DNA of 7,260 nucleotides from Paraktedonobacter sp034437695 (GTDB taxonomy: Bacteria > Chloroflexota > Ktedonobacteria > Ktedonobacterales > Ktedonobacteraceae). The notes under the pieces are model-generated. The model did not search any database and was not told the origin of the DNA. It worked only from the letters and a program-made list of their open reading frames with translations. The position numbers and the translations under genes were made by a program. Within the stretch, counting starts at the first letter, position 1; each line of letters opens with the position of its first letter. This document shows, piece by piece, positions 1-5,833 of the stretch. The stretch covers positions 1 to 7,260 of the forward strand of contig DAOTTJ010000343.1 in the NCBI GenBank assembly GCA_034437695.1. Direction: 5' to 3'.

Positions 1-2408
1 TGCAGGCGTTTCTGTTCGGTTTTGACCTGTGTCTCCGCGTCCTGGCGGATGCGTACCATCGTGAGATGTGCGGCCACGCGTGCGAGGAGTTCGCGCGAGC
101 TGAAGGGCTTAGTCAGGTAGTCGTCGACCTCTGCTTGCAGGCCCGCGATGCGGGCTTCTTCGCCTGCGCGGGCGGAGAGTAGAATAATGGGCAAACTGCG
201 CGTTTGCTCGGTGGAGCGGAGTGCGTGGAGCAGCTCAAAGCCGTCCATTTCGGGCATCATGATATCGGTTAAGACGAGATCGGGTGGGTTTCTGTGTACG
301 GCGTCCAGGGCTGCTTTGCCATTGGGCATGAGCTGGACCTCATAAAGCGGGCGTAGCAAACGGCTGACGTATGTGCGCATATCCGGGTTATCGTCAACGA
401 AGAGGATACGCGGCTTTACCTGATTGCTGGCGGGTTCTGGCTTGCTGTCCGCCTGGGATGATTGCCACGCTGTGGCAGGCACGAGTGGATCAGGCAGGAG
501 GTCGTCGCCCAATAGCTGACCATCCAGGAGTCTGAGCGCTTCCTCTGTGTATACAAGCGATGAAGCGGTTGCCGTCGCTGTGCGCGGTTGGTGTGTGGCG
601 ATCTGTTCGGGTGACAGGTGGCTTGCGCCCAGAGGGAGAGCGACAGTAAACGTACTTCCTTGACCCTGGACACTTCTGACACCGATGGTGCCGCCGTGCA
701 GTTTGACCAGTTCCTGGACGAGAGAGAGGCCGATGCCTGTGCCTTCGTGGGTGCGGCCCTCATTGCCACGCACGCGGTGAAAGCGCTCAAACATATGGGG
801 GAGTTCTTCGCTGGGAATGCCGACACCTGTATCCTGCACTGCCAGCAGAACAACGCGTTCCTGTTGCTCCAGCGTTACCGTAATCCGGCCTTTGAGCGTA
901 TACTTAAACGCGTTGGAGAGCAGATTGAGCACAATCTTTTCCCACATCTCGCGGTCCACATAGACCAGGGAGGTCAGTGGAGGACACGCAACCAGCAGTT
1001 GCATGCCTGCTTTCTCGATAGTCGAACGAAAGCCACTCGCGAGATCGGCGGTCAGAGTCGCGAGGTCGGTTGGTTCGTAGAGCGCCTGAGTGCGGCCAGC
1101 TTCGATGCGCGAGAAATCGAGCAGCGTATTAACGAGTCGCAGCAGGCGTAGTGCGTTGTATTGGAGGATTGTCACGCGTTCGTAGTGTGTAGGAGAAAGT
1201 GTTGTCGGTTCGGCCAGCATATCTTCGATCGGACCAAGAATGAGCGTCAGAGGCGTGCGAAACTCGTGGGAGACATTGCTAAAGAACAGCGTTTTGGCTC
1301 GATCGACCTCTGCCAGGGCTTCGGCACGCATGCGTTCTTTCTCATAGGCCTGGGCATTCGCCAGACTTGCGGCGATCTGGCCGGTCACAAGGTCGAGAAA
1401 TCCCTGGTATCCCTCGTCAAAGAGACGCAAGGGATTGAGGCCGACCAGCAGAACGCCAGCTCTTTCTGTATATCCAGATGAGGCGATTGGAAGTGCCACC
1501 GCCTGTGAGGGAGCATGCTTCCAGGCCCCGGTTGGCCAGGGAGCGGAGAGTTTTTCATCCAGGCCAGAGATCAGAAAGGGTTTGCCGCTGGTGATCACCT
1601 CGGAGAAAGGCCAGAGAGTGGGGGTCTTGAGGGTTACCCTGGCAGGCACGGCTGGATGTTCTTTTGTGATGCCTGCGGTGCCTGTGAGGAAGACCTCGTG
1701 CGTCTTAGGGTCGAAGAGGTAGAGCAGAGCAAAGGGGAGGTCGAAGGGGTTCTGGTGCAGACTGGCTGCGCTGAACGTGCATACGTCCTCGACCGTACGT
1801 GCCTCTGCCGTTTCGGCTGCCAGGATGCGTAAGAGCTTGACCTGTCGTTCGCCGATGATGCGCTGTGTATCGTCGGTATTTGCGCAGATAATGCCTTCGA
1901 CACCTCCGCGATCGCCGGGAACGGGGCTGTAGGAGAACGTATAGTAGGTTTCCTCTTGATAGCCATAGCGTTGCATAATCAGGAGCAGAGACTCGTCGTA
2001 GGTACCCACATTTTGCTGCATAGCGGTCTGGAGGCGCGGCCCGATATCGTCCCAGATTTCGCTCCACACCATCGACACAGGTTGACCGAGGGCTTGCGGA
2101 TGTTTGCCGCCAACTATAGCTTTATAGGGATCATTATAGAGCTTGATCAGGTCGGGTCCCCAGCCAATCCAGATTGGTTGTCGCGAAGTCAGCATAATGC
2201 GGACAATCGTTTTCAGACTCTGGGGCCAGTGCTCAACCGGGCCGAGAGGCGTCCTTGACCAATCTTTCGTGCGTATCCGTTCGCCCATCTCGCCGCCGCC
2301 AGCGAGGAAATCCAGAGTAGACGAAAGCGAGCCAGGTTGGTTGTTAGCTTGAGAAGCCTCGTAGCTGGCTGGTTCAACGGATGCGGCCGATTGTTGCTGA
2401 TCAGTCAT
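1..2408 (-). CDS. Hybrid sensor histidine kinase/response regulator (PAS-GAF-HisKA-HATPase-REC), 3' end cut off by window
   Basis: This is a two-component hybrid kinase, probably cytoplasmic: no signal peptide or membrane segment is seen. I translated 802 codons from the ATG at 2408 with no stop before the window edge. Order of parts: a PAS-like input domain (about residues 55-180, beginning TPLGPVEHWPQSLK); a GAF domain (about 185-345, with PFALLYLFD); a HisKA dimerisation helix with the phosphoacceptor His381 in SNVSHEFRTPLTLILGP; an HATPase domain with the N-box Asn499, the G1 box DTGVGIP (526-532) and the G2 box GTGIGL (556-561); a linker (about 598-665) of low conservation; and a receiver domain (about 667-785) with acidic pair Asp672/Asp673, phosphoacceptor Asp715 in TDIMMPEMDG, Ser745 and Lys767 in TKPF. 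All catalytic residues are present, so kinase and receiver both look active. A charged helix (QDAETQVKTEQKRL) follows the receiver and leads out of the window, so another module is expected. The start is supported by GGAGG six bases upstream. The ligand is unknown. Confidence 0.95.
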   Translation of the reverse strand, partial: MTDQQQSAASVEPASYEASQANNQPGSLSSTLDFLAGGGEMGERIRTKDWSRTPLGPVEHWPQSLKTIVRIMLTSRQPIWIGWGPDLIKLYNDPYKAIVGGKHPQALGQPVSMVWSEIWDDIGPRLQTAMQQNVGTYDESLLLIMQRYGYQEETYYTFSYSPVPGDRGGVEGIICANTDDTQRIIGERQVKLLRILAAETAEARTVEDVCTFSAASLHQNPFDLPFALLYLFDPKTHEVFLTGTAGITKEHPAVPARVTLKTPTLWPFSEVITSGKPFLISGLDEKLSAPWPTGAWKHAPSQAVALPIASSGYTERAGVLLVGLNPLRLFDEGYQGFLDLVTGQIAASLANAQAYEKERMRAEALAEVDRAKTLFFSNVSHEFRTPLTLILGPIEDMLAEPTTLSPTHYERVTILQYNALRLLRLVNTLLDFSRIEAGRTQALYEPTDLATLTADLASGFRSTIEKAGMQLLVACPPLTSLVYVDREMWEKIVLNLLSNAFKYTLKGRITVTLEQQERVVLLAVQDTGVGIPSEELPHMFERFHRVRGNEGRTHEGTGIGLSLVQELVKLHGGTIGVRSVQGQGSTFTVALPLGASHLSPEQIATHQPRTATATASSLVYTEEALRLLDGQLLGDDLLPDPLVPATAWQSSQADSKPEPASNQVKPRILFVDDNPDMRTYVSRLLRPLYEVQLMPNGKAALDAVHRNPPDLVLTDIMMPEMDGFELLHALRSTEQTRSLPIILLSARAGEEARIAGLQAEVDDYLTKPFSSRELLARVAAHLTMVRIRQDAETQVKTEQKRL

Positions 2409-2750
2409 ACTAATCCTCCACTCAGCTTTGAGAAGCGCATTGCAGTGGACGCAGGACCATCGGACATACCAGAGTCAGATGGGCGGGCAGGGTAGGTGTT
2501 CAGAGCGTGTCCTGGTGGCCTCCTTTGCAGTGGGAAATGAAGTGGTGTTCTATATGAGAACGTTATCGGCAGCTCCCTACCAGAGATCGTCTGATCATAT
2601 TCAGAAGCGCCAGGCTCTACGTTATCAGGAAACATAGTCAACGACCTTTACAGCGGTCCTGCCAGAGATTATTCGGTTTCGGTTTTCGGTGCCAGCTAAA
2701 AGTCTGTACTGGCCCGGTTGCAGCCCGCATGCCTCGCGGAGTCGTCTATA

Positions 2751-2779
2751 AGTATAACAGTTTCTCTGATTTCTGGCAA
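2751..2779 (-). promoter_or_regulatory. Candidate sigma-70-type promoter for the hybrid kinase
   Basis: Read on the minus strand, TTGCCA (2779-2774) is followed after 17 bases by TATACT (2756-2751). Each box is one base from the classical consensus, and a TG one base before the -10 box adds an extended -10 motif. Transcription would begin near 2744 and run into the kinase gene, giving an untranslated leader of about 335 bases. The element is seen by eye only; no transcript data exist here. Confidence 0.6.
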
Positions 2780-2872
2780 ACTCAGCCATTGTACGAGAGA
2801 AGGCGCTTGTAGTCGGGAGGAAGGGGAGGGAGAAGAGATGTGTAGAGCCGGGTGTGGGAGGCTGTGCAGACT

Positions 2873-2906
2873 GCAAAAGCAAGCGGCCGAGGCTGCTTGC
2901 TTTTGC
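2873..2906 (-). terminator. Terminator-like hairpin after the YggT-like gene
   Basis: A perfect 12-bp inverted repeat (GCAAAAGCAAGC at 2873-2884, GCTTGCTTTTGC at 2895-2906) encloses a 10-base loop that can extend the stem by a G-U and two or three G-C pairs. It lies 36 bases past the TAA stop of the minus-strand gene at 2943. The 3' arm is T-rich, but no clean run of T follows on either strand, so it is a weak classical terminator. It may instead protect the 3' end of the mRNA. Confidence 0.55.
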
Positions 2907-2942
2907 TTGTGATAGGTCAGTGACGGGGAGAAGCAGTCTATA

Positions 2943-3485
2943 TTAACGCTGTCTGCGCCAGGTTGATGAGACGCGGCGATTTCCGCTATAGTCGGGGGCG
3001 AAGACCACGCGGCAGAGCGAAACCAGGCCCCAGGCGATCAGGGCCAGGATCAGCATCGCGACCAGAGTTGAAAGCTCAAAGACGCTAGCGGAACCCAGAG
3101 TTTGGTCGTGAAAGATGCCATTGAAGGGTGCGACAAAGACGTTGCTGAAGCCATACAGGAAGAGAATAAAGCCATTGTCCTGACTCGCTCCAAAGAGACG
3201 GAACAGGAAGCGCAGGCCCAGGATAATTTCCAGGACAGCCAGGACAAAGTAGATGATATTGGCTGCTTGAAAGCGCACATTTTCTCTGGTCAGGTTTTTA
3301 TTTTCGTAGACTTCGACCTGGTTCTCGACCTGGTTGCCGGTGGGGTCGACATAATTTTCGCGTCTGCTCTCAACGTAGGAGCCGCCGGTCGTCGCCGACC
3401 TCATTGTGGCATTATCCATAGGTGGAGTAACCGCTTCAGGTGGCTGGGTATAGCCAGGCTGTCGCGGATCGGGTTGGTTCATCAT
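2943..3485 (-). CDS. YggT-like integral membrane protein with hydrophilic N-terminal tail
   Basis: The 180-residue protein resembles the YggT family of small bacterial membrane proteins, whose precise role is not settled; links to envelope integrity, osmotic tolerance and cell division have been suggested for relatives. Residues 1-72 are hydrophilic and rich in Pro, Asn, Gln and Glu, with no signal peptide. A first membrane segment spans about 74-98 and ends in LGLRFLFRLFGA. A shorter hydrophobic loop (about 105-121, ending FVAPF, a typical YggT feature) follows, then a second membrane segment at about 137-160. The C-terminus is short and Arg-rich. The start is one of two adjacent ATGs (3485 or 3482); GGAGGG at 3500-3495 lies nine bases before the first and twelve before the second, favouring the first. 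Hairpins on both sides suggest it is transcribed alone. The family call is from motif and hydropathy, not a search. Confidence 0.75.
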   Translation of the reverse strand: MMNQPDPRQPGYTQPPEAVTPPMDNATMRSATTGGSYVESRRENYVDPTGNQVENQVEVYENKNLTRENVRFQAANIIYFVLAVLEIILGLRFLFRLFGASQDNGFILFLYGFSNVFVAPFNGIFHDQTLGSASVFELSTLVAMLILALIAWGLVSLCRVVFAPDYSGNRRVSSTWRRQR

Positions 3486-3801
3486 GATTGCATACCCTCC
3501 TTTACTGCCGCGCCACCTTCACGAGCGGGCGGGAGAAACATCTATCTGTTAATCATTGAGCTATAAACAAGAGTGAAAGCGCTATCCCCCCGTACTTTCA
3601 GCAGAAGTGCGGCTTCAATTGCTATCCTCTTGCTACACGTCTGGCATAGCGAAACTTGATACAACGATGGCTGAGGGAGGGTAGAGTGAAACGGAAAGAC
3701 TGACCGAGAAGGAAACCTTCAGTGGTCAGTCTTTCCGTTTCGTTACCTGGCTGGCTGGCAAATTACAGGCATTCGTGCGCGAGCCAGGTGAACATCACAC
3801 G
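3486..3801. other. 316-base gap upstream of the YggT-like gene
   Basis: No gene is supported. The right part holds the long hairpin at 3688-3741 that follows the SRPBCC gene. The left part must carry the promoter of the YggT-like gene, but I found no pair of boxes good enough to call: TTGTTT and nearby AT-rich sequence around 3545-3575 are possible but poorly matched. A non-housekeeping sigma factor is an alternative. Confidence 0.5.
3688..3741 (-). terminator. Long perfect hairpin, probable terminator of the SRPBCC gene
   Basis: GAAACGGAAAGACTGACC (3688-3705) is exactly complementary to GGTCAGTCTTTCCGTTTC (3724-3741), an 18-bp perfect stem. The loop carries a second small hairpin, GAAGG-AAA-CCTTC (3708-3720), separated by a short mismatch. 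It starts 60 bases after the TAG stop of the minus-strand gene at 3802. The 3' arm is T-rich on both strands, but no separate T run follows, so it may terminate in either direction or stabilise RNA ends. Flanks show no target duplication or transposase, so a mobile origin is not indicated. Confidence 0.65.
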
Positions 3802-4350
3802 CTAGTTGTTGTCCATCGTGCGCTGCTGGCGTTCGGTCGTCTGGCCTTTGGCTACAGCGCTATCGGAATGGAACAGATAGTTCGACGCGGTCGGATCGAG
3901 CGATCCGGCAGGAGCCTGGTCGACCATCTGTGCAAAGTGGTTGAGATCATGTTGCAGTGCATCGTCAAAGTGGCTGCCGGCACCCAGGTGCTCGCCGGCA
4001 TCACCCAGCACGCCCACGGGGGGATTGTAGTTGACCGTGACCTGAACTTTCGTGGCGTTGGTCCCCATCGGGGTAAAGTTCACGCGCCCAAAGTTCTCAA
4101 GTCCGCTGGTTGAGCGCCAGCCGATCTGGTTATCGGGTATCCATTCGTCGTTCACGGCATCCCATTCGTGCTTGCCGACCACATTAGCGACCCAGTGGCT
4201 GCTCTGGTTGGTGTTATAGGTAACCTCCTGGATGAAGGTCATAAATTTGGGGAAATCATTGAAATGCGTAAACATCTCGTAGACCTCGTGGACAGGAGCA
4301 TTCACCGTAACTGACGCGCTATGCGTCGCATATTTTGTCTGATTGGCCAT
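3802..4350 (-). CDS. SRPBCC (START/polyketide cyclase-like) family protein
   Basis: The 182-residue protein carries one SRPBCC fold, a hydrophobic-cavity domain used for binding lipids, quinones or other small hydrophobic ligands. The domain covers about residues 9-145. It opens with the first strand and helix (SASVTVNAPVHEVYEMFTHF), followed by NDFPKFMTFIQEV, the usual 'ligand-gate' helix pattern of cyclase/COQ10-like members. It closes with the long C-terminal helix (about 125-144, ending DLNHFAQMVD) preceded by the VGVLGDAGEHLG turn. Residues 146-182 form a polar tail beyond the domain, with no membrane segment. The ATG at 4350 is preceded by AAAGGA about six bases upstream. The gene is divergent from the dehydrogenase at 4799 and has a good promoter and palindromic leader. 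The ligand cannot be predicted; relatives are often stress-linked or of unknown function. Confidence 0.85.
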   Translation of the reverse strand: MANQTKYATHSASVTVNAPVHEVYEMFTHFNDFPKFMTFIQEVTYNTNQSSHWVANVVGKHEWDAVNDEWIPDNQIGWRSTSGLENFGRVNFTPMGTNATKVQVTVNYNPPVGVLGDAGEHLGAGSHFDDALQHDLNHFAQMVDQAPAGSLDPTASNYLFHSDSAVAKGQTTERQQRTMDNN

Positions 4351-4363
4351 TGTTTATCCTTTC

Positions 4364-4384
4364 CCAGATGTATTACACATCTGG
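4364..4384. repeat. 8-bp palindrome just before the SRPBCC ribosome site
   Basis: CCAGATGT-ATTAC-ACATCTGG is a perfect 8-bp inverted repeat with a five-base loop. Its proximal arm ends 13 bases before the ATG at 4350, next to the AAAGGA ribosome site. In RNA it would form a stable hairpin abutting the ribosome site; as DNA it could be a regulator site. Confidence 0.5.
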
Positions 4385-4386
4385 CA

Positions 4387-4402
4387 TGTTTCAACGGAAA
4401 CA
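4387..4402. repeat. Small palindrome in the SRPBCC leader
   Basis: TGTTTC-AACG-GAAACA is a perfect 6-bp inverted repeat with a four-base loop. It lies within the predicted transcribed leader, so it may act as an RNA hairpin or as a DNA site. Confidence 0.4.
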
Positions 4403-4419
4403 CCTATGTAAAATCCTTT

Positions 4420-4435
4420 ACTATCTTATGATAGT
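4420..4435. repeat. Palindrome overlapping the SRPBCC -10 box
   Basis: ACTATC-TTAT-GATAGT is a perfect 6-bp inverted repeat with a four-base centre. Because it covers the proposed -10 box and the start point of transcription, it is placed as a repressor operator would be. No regulator can be named. Confidence 0.45.
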
Positions 4436-4456
4436 CTTTTTTAATTCGTATTTCAA
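4428..4456 (-). promoter_or_regulatory. Candidate promoter of the SRPBCC gene
   Basis: On the minus strand TTGAAA (4456-4451) is followed after exactly 17 bases by TATCAT (4433-4428). Transcription would start near 4421, leaving a leader of about 70 bases. The surrounding DNA is AT-rich, which favours promoter activity. The -10 box sits inside the palindrome at 4420-4435. Confidence 0.55.
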
Positions 4457-4610
4457 TACCAAAAAACTCTGCCTTTCCCTTTCTAAGATGATTCTAACCT
4501 TTCTCTAATTTAAAAAGCAAAAACGCTTTCCAAACTAAATGCAGAAAAAGACGACTATGCCCGTAATCTTAGATCATGCGACTACAAAGGGATCAACAAA
4601 ACGTTCTAAT

Positions 4611-4709
4611 CCTAGCATACCGGGGAGGCATTACTGTGGGTAGTGAGATAGCTCATGGAAATCTGTCGGCCATGATTTTTCTGTGTCGCAGTGATATGGT
4701 ATGCTAAGG
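4611..4709. repeat. Separated inverted repeat between divergent genes
   Basis: TAGCATACC (4613-4621) is exactly complementary to GGTATGCTA (4698-4706); allowing one unpaired A, two further C-G pairs extend the match to 4611-4709. The arms lie 76 bases apart in the divergent region. Such spacing would suit two half-sites of a regulator better than an RNA hairpin. A nine-base match may be chance. Confidence 0.3.
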
Positions 4710-4798
4710 CCTGTGGAGCACACTGGGGTGTTCTTGATGCAGACAAGGGGAGTCTCGTGCCATTTGAAGACCGTTGTATGCCTTGAGAGAGAGGACAC

Positions 4799-5785
4799 AT
4801 GAAAATAGTCTTTGGGAGAGAACATTTTTCGGCGGGACTGCCGTGGCAGGGTCTGGAACCCTTTCTACCCGGTCACGAGATCATCACCTGCACCCGTGAG
4901 ACCCTCGCCAGCCGGATTGAAGATGCAGATGTTGTTGTGCCATTTGGGACGCTGGTGGATCGCACACTCATAGACCGGGGTCACTTCGGACTTATTCAGC
5001 AGTTTGGGGTTGGACTTGACACGGTGGATATCGAGGCTGCGACGCAGGCGGGGGTCTGGGTTGCGCGGCTGCCAGCGGAGAATACGGGCAATGCTAACTC
5101 GGTGGCGGAGCTGGCGATTATGCAGATGTTGATGCTTTCGCGCAGACTACCGCTGGTCCAGGCGGCCTGGCGTGAGGGCCGCTGGGCGCAGCCGCCGGGA
5201 GTTGCGCTCGTCGGGAAAACGGCGTGTATTGTTGGTCTGGGAGATGTTGGCATGGCCCTCGCTCGTCGCCTTCATGCCTTTGGGATGCAGTTAATTGGTG
5301 TACGGCGCGATTCCACACGCGAAGCGCCGACCGATCCTCCCTTTGCCCGACTCTTTGACGCGAGTGATCTGCCTGCGGCCTTGCGTGAGGCCGACTATAC
5401 GCTTATCTGTGTCAACTACACCCCTGAGAACTATCACCTGCTGAATGAGCAGGCTTTTCGCGCCATGAAGGCGGGCAGCTTCTTCTTCAATGTCTCGCGC
5501 GGTGGACTTGTCGACTACGACGCACTCCTAGTAGCTTTGCAGAGTGGACAGTTGGAGGGCGCAGGTTTGGATGTCTTCTGGGAAGAACCCGTCGGACTGG
5601 ATCATCCTTTATTTCAGCAGAACGTCGTCGCTACTCCGCATATCGCGGGGATCACCGATGCCTTCTACTTTGGAGGCGTACGCATCTTCGCTGAGAACAT
5701 TGAACGTTACGCACAGGGTGAGCAGCCGCGCTACGCGGTCAACAACGTGACGCAGCCACGCTTTCTGCGGGGAAAAACCGGATAG
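4799..5785 (+). CDS. D-isomer-specific 2-hydroxyacid dehydrogenase
   Basis: This 328-residue cytosolic enzyme belongs to the D-2-hydroxyacid dehydrogenase family, which interconverts 2-keto acids and D-2-hydroxy acids using NAD(H) or NADP(H). Substrate-binding elements are QFGVGLDTVD (68-77) and NTGNANSVAE (95-104). The Rossmann domain carries GLGDVG (146-151). The catalytic triad is present: Arg234 in SRGGLVD, Glu263 in WEEP and His281 in TPHIAG. Length is normal for the glyoxylate reductase/phosphoglycerate dehydrogenase type without an ACT domain. After the second strand the sequence reads GVRRDS (167-172), with Arg169-Arg170 where NAD-specific members usually have Asp, hinting at NADP use. 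The ATG at 4799 follows GAGAGAGG about four bases upstream. It is divergent from the SRPBCC gene and convergent with the glycosyltransferase. The exact substrate (glyoxylate, hydroxypyruvate, phosphoglycerate or other) cannot be read from sequence. Confidence 0.92.
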   Translation: MKIVFGREHFSAGLPWQGLEPFLPGHEIITCTRETLASRIEDADVVVPFGTLVDRTLIDRGHFGLIQQFGVGLDTVDIEAATQAGVWVARLPAENTGNANSVAELAIMQMLMLSRRLPLVQAAWREGRWAQPPGVALVGKTACIVGLGDVGMALARRLHAFGMQLIGVRRDSTREAPTDPPFARLFDASDLPAALREADYTLICVNYTPENYHLLNEQAFRAMKAGSFFFNVSRGGLVDYDALLVALQSGQLEGAGLDVFWEEPVGLDHPLFQQNVVATPHIAGITDAFYFGGVRIFAENIERYAQGEQPRYAVNNVTQPRFLRGKTG

Positions 5786-5789
5786 GACA

Positions 5790-5805
5790 TCTGAAAACCT
5801 TCAGA
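5790..5805. terminator. Weak hairpin between convergent genes
   Basis: TCTGAA-AACC-TTCAGA is a perfect 6-bp stem with a four-base loop, starting four bases after the dehydrogenase stop and 29 bases past the glycosyltransferase stop. Its position between converging genes suits a shared terminator. The stem is short and no T run follows on either strand. Confidence 0.3.
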
Positions 5806-5833
5806 GCGTTAGCGGTATAGGGAAACGTTGAGG

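Larger units (their letters stand above)
2409..2942. other. 534-base gap between kinase and YggT-like gene
   Basis: No convincing gene lies here. The gap holds a minus-strand promoter-like element (2751-2779), a leader of roughly 335 bases between that promoter and the kinase start, and a hairpin at 2873-2906 that belongs to the end of the YggT-like gene. Within the leader an open frame (2405-2635, minus) ends in a TGA overlapping the kinase ATG; it is treated as a finding rather than called a gene. A 12-base near-repeat, CCTACCAGAGAT at 2576-2587 and CCTGCCAGAGAT at 2658-2669, differs by one base and is probably chance. Confidence 0.6.
4351..4798. other. AT-rich divergent control region
   Basis: This 448-base stretch separates the divergent SRPBCC and dehydrogenase genes and contains no supported gene; short open frames in it lack ribosome sites and family features. 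The half nearest the SRPBCC gene (about 4390-4600) is clearly more AT-rich than the flanking genes. It holds the SRPBCC promoter, three short palindromes and a separated inverted repeat around 4611-4709. I could not place a convincing promoter for the dehydrogenase. Confidence 0.6.

Noticed and set aside
416..2352. Many open frames on both strands, including plus-strand frames of up to 177 codons, inside the kinase region
   Set aside because: They lie in other frames of the well-supported kinase, whose catalytic motifs are all present; their products are low-complexity or Cys/Arg/Ser-rich and match no family.
2625..2882. Minus-strand frame giving an Arg-rich 54- to 85-residue product
   Set aside because: It starts with TTG inside the hairpin or with an ATG lacking a ribosome site, and it spans the strong promoter-like element at 2751-2779; no recognisable domain.
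3102..3566. Plus-strand frame of 154 codons opposite the YggT-like gene
   Set aside because: It is antisense to a gene with clear membrane segments and ribosome site, and its product has no family features.
3688..3741. Possible insertion-sequence end or miniature transposable element
   Set aside because: The arms form one compact hairpin next to a stop codon, with no flanking target duplication, internal spacer or transposase.
3775..4113. Plus-strand frame of 112 codons opposite the SRPBCC gene
   Set aside because: Shadow of the SRPBCC gene; no ribosome site and no recognisable domain.
4612..4825. Two short minus-strand frames in the divergent region
   Set aside because: They overlap the dehydrogenase start region, lack ribosome sites and have unrelated, low-quality products.
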